Assembly: GCF_042432905.1 (NCBI RefSeq)
Contig: NZ_JBHLWI010000037.1
Span: 69,009-133,008, forward strand
Length of the DNA stretch: 64,000 nt
DNA from: Fontibacter flavus
Lineage (GTDB): Bacteria; Bacteroidota; Bacteroidia; Cytophagales; Cyclobacteriaceae
Direction: 5' to 3'
Position 1 is the first letter of the stretch, and every line of letters starts with the position of its first letter. A program made the translations under genes and the position numbers. Shown piece after piece: positions 59,744 through 64,000 of the stretch. Under the pieces are notes generated by a model. The model saw only the letters and a program-made list of their open reading frames with translations. It made no database searches and was not told where the DNA came from.

Positions 59744-60272
59744 GTTTTTTAGGTTTAAGGAAGTTGTCATTCTGTTTTAAATCATGATTCACTATGGTAG
59801 GATCTACACCAAAGTTTTCAGGTAACAGATCTTCAATTCCAAGAATCACACAAGCTATTTTGATCAAGACTTGATGATGATTACTATGTTCAAGATTATA
59901 AGCTAATTCTCTGAATAAAGTTGTCTCTATGGAATTTACATTTTCTTCTATGCCCTCTGAAAAGTCATAGAGCATGATCATATAGTTGTCTTTTTCGATG
60001 GCCTCAATTTGAAGATATATATCATCTATGGACTTGATAGCTATTTCTGGCTCTACTTGGAGTTCTACTTTACCATTTTTCCGAGTATATTCTACAGCTC
60101 CATAAGTCATAGACACCAAAGAAGCTTGATATTTTTCTAGAATTTTTCTGACTAGTTGGCCTATGCTAGCCCCAAATAGTAAAGGAATCGGCAATCGGTA
60201 AGCCTCAGGATCAATTTCACTAACCAAACTTCTGATTTCCATTAAATTACGCATGCACAATTCTTTCATCAT
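59730..60272 (-). CDS. DinB-like protein lacking part of the metal site
   Basis: 180 residues, helical. The segment LFGASIGQLVRKILEKYQASL aligns with the SIGQHVRHIxxFYQ start of DinB-like four-helix proteins, and FRELAYNLEHSNHHQVLIKI with the second metal helix. The first His positions are Leu40 and Lys43, so the metal site is incomplete; the Hs near the C-terminus remain. It may be a structural or non-metal member. It starts the three-gene DinB-like / papain-like / DUF2062 unit. Confidence 0.6.
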   Translation of the reverse strand: MMKELCMRNLMEIRSLVSEIDPEAYRLPIPLLFGASIGQLVRKILEKYQASLVSMTYGAVEYTRKNGKVELQVEPEIAIKSIDDIYLQIEAIEKDNYMIMLYDFSEGIEENVNSIETTLFRELAYNLEHSNHHQVLIKIACVILGIEDLLPENFGVDPTIVNHDLKQNDNFLKPKKHAEK

Positions 60273-60320
60273 TGTAGGTTTTTGAAGTTAAAACATGTAT
60301 TTCAGTCAGGGTTATTGGTT

Positions 60321-61409
60321 TTAATTTTGATAAAGTAAAACGGAATTATAAAAAGGTGCAAAACTGAACCAATACCCAATCATTCGGTCAAATGACAGTA
60401 ACTGCTGACCGATTCTGGGACCTGAAATAGCTCTCCCCAATATATCCCATGTATTTCCCTCTTGATCTCTGAGTATTTCAGCTCCATTTTGCAGAACTTC
60501 AAATTCCAGATCTGTACCATCTTCAAGCTTAGTTTTGAATGAAACAATGAAATTTTTCTCCTTATTTCCGACCACTACAATGTCATGGCCTAAAAATTCA
60601 TCTTGAATCAATTCATTATTGGTACTGAATAATTCAATGCTGTAGGATTTGGCAATATCTTCTCCAAACAATGTCAATACCCTTTCTTTGGCAGGGAGCC
60701 TGGTGTCATTCTTACTGATAGGAAAAAAAATACTGTTGTTATTGGTTCTATAGTCACCATAAGGAAATCGCTGGTAATTTCTATTGTGTCCGGTATTTGT
60801 AGATACCACTTGGGTATTCGGATACATCTCTTTCCAAGTACCCCAGGTAGTTTCGACCAGATTGATTACTTCTGGTCTAGTACCTCTCAGCTTCCCTTGT
60901 ACTGCCTTTAATGCCAACTGAGACCAATTGGAGTCGGTAGCCCTATCATAAGGAATAACATTGGTGTTGTAAAGCAGCCCAGAAACTCCGAAGGTTGTTT
61001 CATTGCCATCAATGACTCTATTCCATCCAATCCCTGTTCCTGTTAAGGGACAATAAATCACTGATACGGAAGTACTGTTGATTTTGTCATTGATGATTTC
61101 GTGCCAATCCAGAATCTTGTGGGAATAGGCCCGGATATCAGTTCCTTCCCCATAACCAAGTATTAAGTCATCATCATCCAAATATGAAGCCTGATTTACG
61201 GAGATGAAATTAGGGTTATTGATTGCCGGAATACCGTCTTTTCCGGGACCACCATCCAATACCTGACTCTGGGGAATCAGCCATTCATTATTACTATTCC
61301 CATCACCGGGTAATGGGGTAAGAAAATCATTACTATCCCTGGATTCGCATGATATATTCAAAATCAGCAATCCTGCAATCAAAATATTTACTTCAATTGA
61401 ATTTTTCAT
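60321..61409 (-). CDS. DUF3179 lipoprotein
   Basis: 362 residues with a lipobox leader (LILNISCESRD). The DUF3179 pattern is clear: VSVIYCPLTGTGIGWNR, GVSGLLYNTNVIPYDRATDS, NWSQLALKA, then NTGHNRNYQRFPYGDY. Conserved Cys, Tyr and Asp suggest a bound cofactor or metal, but no activity is known. It is the last gene of an operon with a YceI protein, a thioredoxin and an outer-membrane barrel. Confidence 0.9.
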   Translation of the reverse strand: MKNSIEVNILIAGLLILNISCESRDSNDFLTPLPGDGNSNNEWLIPQSQVLDGGPGKDGIPAINNPNFISVNQASYLDDDDLILGYGEGTDIRAYSHKILDWHEIINDKINSTSVSVIYCPLTGTGIGWNRVIDGNETTFGVSGLLYNTNVIPYDRATDSNWSQLALKAVQGKLRGTRPEVINLVETTWGTWKEMYPNTQVVSTNTGHNRNYQRFPYGDYRTNNNSIFFPISKNDTRLPAKERVLTLFGEDIAKSYSIELFSTNNELIQDEFLGHDIVVVGNKEKNFIVSFKTKLEDGTDLEFEVLQNGAEILRDQEGNTWDILGRAISGPRIGQQLLSFDRMIGYWFSFAPFYNSVLLYQN

Positions 61410-61413
61410 AGTA

Positions 61414-62409
61414 CTATAAATTTATTGGTAAAACATCTGACATATTTTTGAATGGGATATTGACAAATAAAGACAAGGTATATCTATATGTCGTTGTCAA
61501 TTGTGTTCCCAAAAGGTCTCTATAGATCGGCAGCTCTACCGCAGCCCTTATGGCTGTGTTTGGGTTTAAGTTCAAATTGAATCCCGGTATCGCATAGATC
61601 CATTTTCCCCCTGAACCAGGAAACACATTTGCATCTATCAGATCCACTGTCTGACTTCGGTATCGGGTAAAGAGAAAAATATCTATTGGCCATTGGATGA
61701 ATAAATTGTAGTTTAAGCCCAAGTTGAATTGGAAATCATCACCAAATTGATATCGCTGCACTTCATTGTAGCTATTATTGGCACCTGATTTTCTAAAAGT
61801 AACCACCGAAAGCACGCTTAGATTTGGATCATTAAAAATTTTGGATTTTTGAAGATAAGTCCACAAAAAACCATCAAGAGACCCACTCCCCGGCTGCATA
61901 TCAGCAACCATTGTTAATCCATTTGGATTCTTTAAATCTGACCTTCCAGTGGGGATTTTAGGGCCTCCTCCTAATACCCAATGCCATTCAGGGTACTCTT
62001 CCGGATTTAATACCCTGTATTTCAATAGGAGAATGATGTCACCCAAGCCTTCTGCTTTGGTAAATTCACTGGCTCCTTGAAACCCCAGAATTCTCCTTTC
62101 CTGTCTTACATAAGGAATAAAAGCAGTTACTGCCCAATTATCAGAAATTCCGTAATTGATTTCTGTAATAATAGAGCGGGTCTGTCGCTCCCTGGTTTCA
62201 TCCTCTAAAAGTGTTCTCCTATCCATCAGATCATGGATGATATTATTATCGTAAGTCGTTAAAATCTGAATAGATCTGGCATCAGCTGTGCCAAGACCAA
62301 GAGTTCCACCAACAGGAACTCCACCCGAGCAACAGGCTTGACTATATGCAGTAAAGTTTGGTATGGCTGCTAAAAATAATGTTAGGAGAAGAGCAGTTAC
62401 TACTTTCAT
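61414..62409 (-). CDS. Outer-membrane beta-barrel (MetA-pathway-like) protein
   Basis: 331 residues from the ATG at 62409, giving a signal peptide (MKVVTALLLTLFLAAIPNF... cleaved after AYSQ) and a mature start ACCSGGVPVGGTLGLG with a vicinal Cys pair. The rest is a beta-barrel of about 12 strands (VTAFIPYVRQERR, WVLGGGPKIPTGR, LFIQWPIDIFLFTRYRS). An upstream ATG would add 20 residues without a leader. It lies between the thioredoxin and DUF3179 genes. The pair of Cys next to a thioredoxin may be linked to redox or metal handling. Confidence 0.75.
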   Translation of the reverse strand: MKVVTALLLTLFLAAIPNFTAYSQACCSGGVPVGGTLGLGTADARSIQILTTYDNNIIHDLMDRRTLLEDETRERQTRSIITEINYGISDNWAVTAFIPYVRQERRILGFQGASEFTKAEGLGDIILLLKYRVLNPEEYPEWHWVLGGGPKIPTGRSDLKNPNGLTMVADMQPGSGSLDGFLWTYLQKSKIFNDPNLSVLSVVTFRKSGANNSYNEVQRYQFGDDFQFNLGLNYNLFIQWPIDIFLFTRYRSQTVDLIDANVFPGSGGKWIYAIPGFNLNLNPNTAIRAAVELPIYRDLLGTQLTTTYRYTLSLFVNIPFKNMSDVLPINL

Positions 62410-62476
62410 CGCATCCTCCACACTTCCCGAAGAGTCATAAGTACTTGATATTTTTCCCATTGCTGCCATGAAATTT

Positions 62477-62935
62477 TCATTGTAATTCTCGTATTGCTTT
62501 CCCTAATTCGGTGAATTGTTTAGGATTATGATAGCCTTTAGTGTGGGTAATTAGTTCTCCTTTTTCATTCAGATAAAGTAATGATGGAAATGCCCCGAGG
62601 TTGTACCTTTCCATCAATTCGGCTCCTTTGCCTTTTTCACCATCCAATGCCAGATTGATAAAGTTTTCATTGTAGAAGCGTGCGACTTCTTTATTTGAAA
62701 AAGTATGTAGTTTCATCATTTTGCAAGGACCACACCAGGTTGCATAAATATCAATGAAGATGGGTTTATTTTGATTTTTAGCAGCCTCCAAAACTTCTTC
62801 CCATGAACCTTCATAAAACTCCATTTTATTCCATTTTTCCAAGACGGGGGATTCTGTACTCGTCTTTGAGATAAAGGCCAGAGCTGCAAATGCAGCCCCG
62901 ACCAATAGGGTAATAACAACTTTTTCTCCTTTCAT
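62477..62935 (-). CDS. Membrane-anchored thioredoxin-fold protein
   Basis: 152 residues. One N-terminal helix (about 6-20) anchors or exports the domain. The active site is YATWCGPCKMM, a classic CGPC, in a Thioredoxin_7-like domain (KPIFIDIYATWCGPC, NFINLALDGEKGKG, FPSLLYLNEKG). It should act in the periplasm on thiols of its neighbours or on transported proteins. It lies between the YceI gene and the barrel gene, all in one operon. Confidence 0.9.
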   Translation of the reverse strand: MKGEKVVITLLVGAAFAALAFISKTSTESPVLEKWNKMEFYEGSWEEVLEAAKNQNKPIFIDIYATWCGPCKMMKLHTFSNKEVARFYNENFINLALDGEKGKGAELMERYNLGAFPSLLYLNEKGELITHTKGYHNPKQFTELGKAIRELQ

Positions 62936-62944
62936 CACCAACCA

Positions 62945-63511
62945 TTATTTGCTGTATTCCCCTATAAAATTGATTTCAATATCTTTGGCTATATTGGATG
63001 CTGGCTTTCCTTTCTGAAAAGTGATTCCATAATCTGCCAAGGTAATATCAAACTTGCTTTCGGCTTTAATTCCGTTTGCTGCCACTGTTATAACTCCCGG
63101 CTTTTTGATTTGCTTAGTTTCACCTTTGATGGTCATTTCACCCTCTACAGTCACGTTATATGAACCTGGCTTGTCAAAATTTACTTTTGAGACATCTGCA
63201 ATTTTCCCTACAAACTTGGCTCTTGGAAACTGCTTGGTGTCCAAAAAATCCTTATTGTTAAAATGCTTTTGCATCAAGGCTTTTTCAAATTCAAAGCTTT
63301 GCATAGGTACTGAAAATACCACATCACCGGTTTTTGTGTCGAGCGTGCTGGTTGCTTTATAATTATTAGCTGTGATGTCTTCTAAAGGTGTTGAAGAAAA
63401 AAACCATATATGGGTTTTCTGACTTTTCAAAACATCTTCAATGGGCAAGGAAAAGCTTGCCATACCTACAAAAAGGAAAATTAGAGCTAGACTGTACATT
63501 AGATTTTTCAT
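62945..63511 (-). CDS. YceI-family periplasmic protein
   Basis: 188 residues from ATG 63511, with signal peptide (about 1-20). The YceI barrel is seen as SSTPLEDITANNYKATSTLD, FVGKIADVSKVNF, TIKGETKQIKKPGVITVA and FDITLADYGITF. YceI-like lipocalin folds bind isoprenoids or other amphiphiles. It is the first gene of the YceI-thioredoxin-barrel-DUF3179 operon; an upstream ATG at 63520 is an equal start candidate. Confidence 0.9.
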   Translation of the reverse strand: MKNLMYSLALIFLFVGMASFSLPIEDVLKSQKTHIWFFSSTPLEDITANNYKATSTLDTKTGDVVFSVPMQSFEFEKALMQKHFNNKDFLDTKQFPRAKFVGKIADVSKVNFDKPGSYNVTVEGEMTIKGETKQIKKPGVITVAANGIKAESKFDITLADYGITFQKGKPASNIAKDIEINFIGEYSK

Positions 63512-63520
63512 GGTCTTCAA

Positions 63521-63913
63521 TTATTTTGTTGATTAAATTAAATTTTCTGATTTACACTTGAATAGTCTGAGCTTTTGAAAAATCCTGACAGATTTTAAAA
63601 GAATTATTTGAAAAAAAATGTTGTGGTTATTTCGAATACAAATTATAATGGCTTCTTTCCTATAAAATCTAATCCCTAATATTTATTGTTTTGTGGTTAC
63701 TCTACTATGTTAGATTTTAAAAAGCGTGATGTAATTTGAAAAAATTTAAAGTTCTACTATTGACTGGTTTGAATCAAATAGAAAATTAATTAAAGTTTCG
63801 AAAGAGCATATAGATTAAGTCACTCAAAAGTCTACAGAAAGTATTTTTAAAAAATATGTGTAAGAGTATACGAAGGGATAGTTCATTAAACTGTGTCTAA
63901 GGTTTAATCTTTC
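63521..63913. other. A+T-rich intergenic region
   Basis: About 390 bases upstream of the YceI gene, very A+T-rich. It probably holds that operon's promoter. I see no gene or strong hairpin here before the large palindrome that follows. Confidence 0.4.
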
Positions 63914-63965
63914 TTTCAGCCTACTGTCTTAGTTGCCTTAAGGCAACTAAGACAGTAGGCTGAAA
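63914..63965. repeat. Perfect 52-bp palindrome near the window end
   Basis: Arms 63914-63939 and 63940-63965 are complementary over 26 bp without a spacer. A T-run follows on the plus strand (63971-63978). It could be a strong terminator for a leftward- or rightward-reading gene outside the window, or the mark of a mobile or repeat element. The lack of a loop is unusual for a terminator. Confidence 0.7.
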
Positions 63966-64000
63966 ATTCAGTTTTTTTGTGGCACCCTATCCGGGTACAG

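Noticed and set aside
1..64000. CRISPR array or complete insertion sequence
   Set aside because: I saw no regularly spaced direct repeats and no transposase gene anywhere in the window.

Overview
The window looks like a Bacteroidota chromosome, most likely from the Cytophagales (Algoriphagus/Cyclobacteriaceae type). The evidence is the moderate-to-low G+C, promoter -7 boxes of the TAnnTTTG type in front of several genes (metG, a TetR gene, a candidate small RNA), many lipoproteins with a Cys just after a hydrophobic leader, a UpxY/NusG-like factor, and a CTnDOT-type tra operon. No rRNA or complete tRNA gene was recognised.

Left part, 1-27.1 kb, core chromosome. It opens with the end of an ABC export adaptor followed by its FtsX permease and ATPase. 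Next come a beta-lactamase-fold lipoprotein, a glutamate dehydrogenase and an alpha/beta hydrolase. A TetR regulator heads a tripartite RND efflux operon (TolC-type channel, lipoprotein adaptor, inner-membrane pump). A NusG paralogue and a block of housekeeping genes on the minus strand follow: ligA - unknown - dapA, and xseA-xseB. Then come a second TetR gene, metG, a membrane metallophosphoesterase, small proteins, a CBS protein and a large orphan lipoprotein.

Middle part, 27.1-51.5 kb, accessory. A compact candidate small RNA unit (promoter, nested hairpins, terminator) lies just downstream of a 1282-residue protein. That protein reads as a TIR-like domain, a STAND/NB-ARC-type NTPase and a long helical C-terminus, which is the layout of a bacterial immune receptor. 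Then comes a conjugation module transcribed leftwards: a membrane protein, TraE, a DUF1896-like protein, an N6-methylase/SNF2-helicase split by a one-base frameshift, TraF, TraG, TraI plus two tandem TraI paralogues, TraJ, K, L, M, N, two small accessory genes, a DUF932 protein, an unknown and a RadC-like protein. Many tra genes overlap by the ATGA arrangement, so they form one coupled operon. No relaxase, coupling protein or integrase is present in the window. Two long, elaborately folded non-coding stretches sit in the leaders of the DUF932 and radC genes. A broken ECF sigma-factor gene marks the right edge.

Right part, 51.5-64 kb. An ergothioneine operon (BCCT transporter, egtB, egtD) lies next to a DUF427 protein, a truncated secreted protein, a DksA-like zinc protein and a SulP transporter. 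A three-gene unit follows (DinB-like, papain-like fold protein, DUF2062), then a four-gene envelope/redox operon (YceI, thioredoxin, beta-barrel, DUF3179 lipoprotein). The window ends at a perfect 52-bp palindrome.

All functions are inferred from sequence motifs and order; no searches were run.
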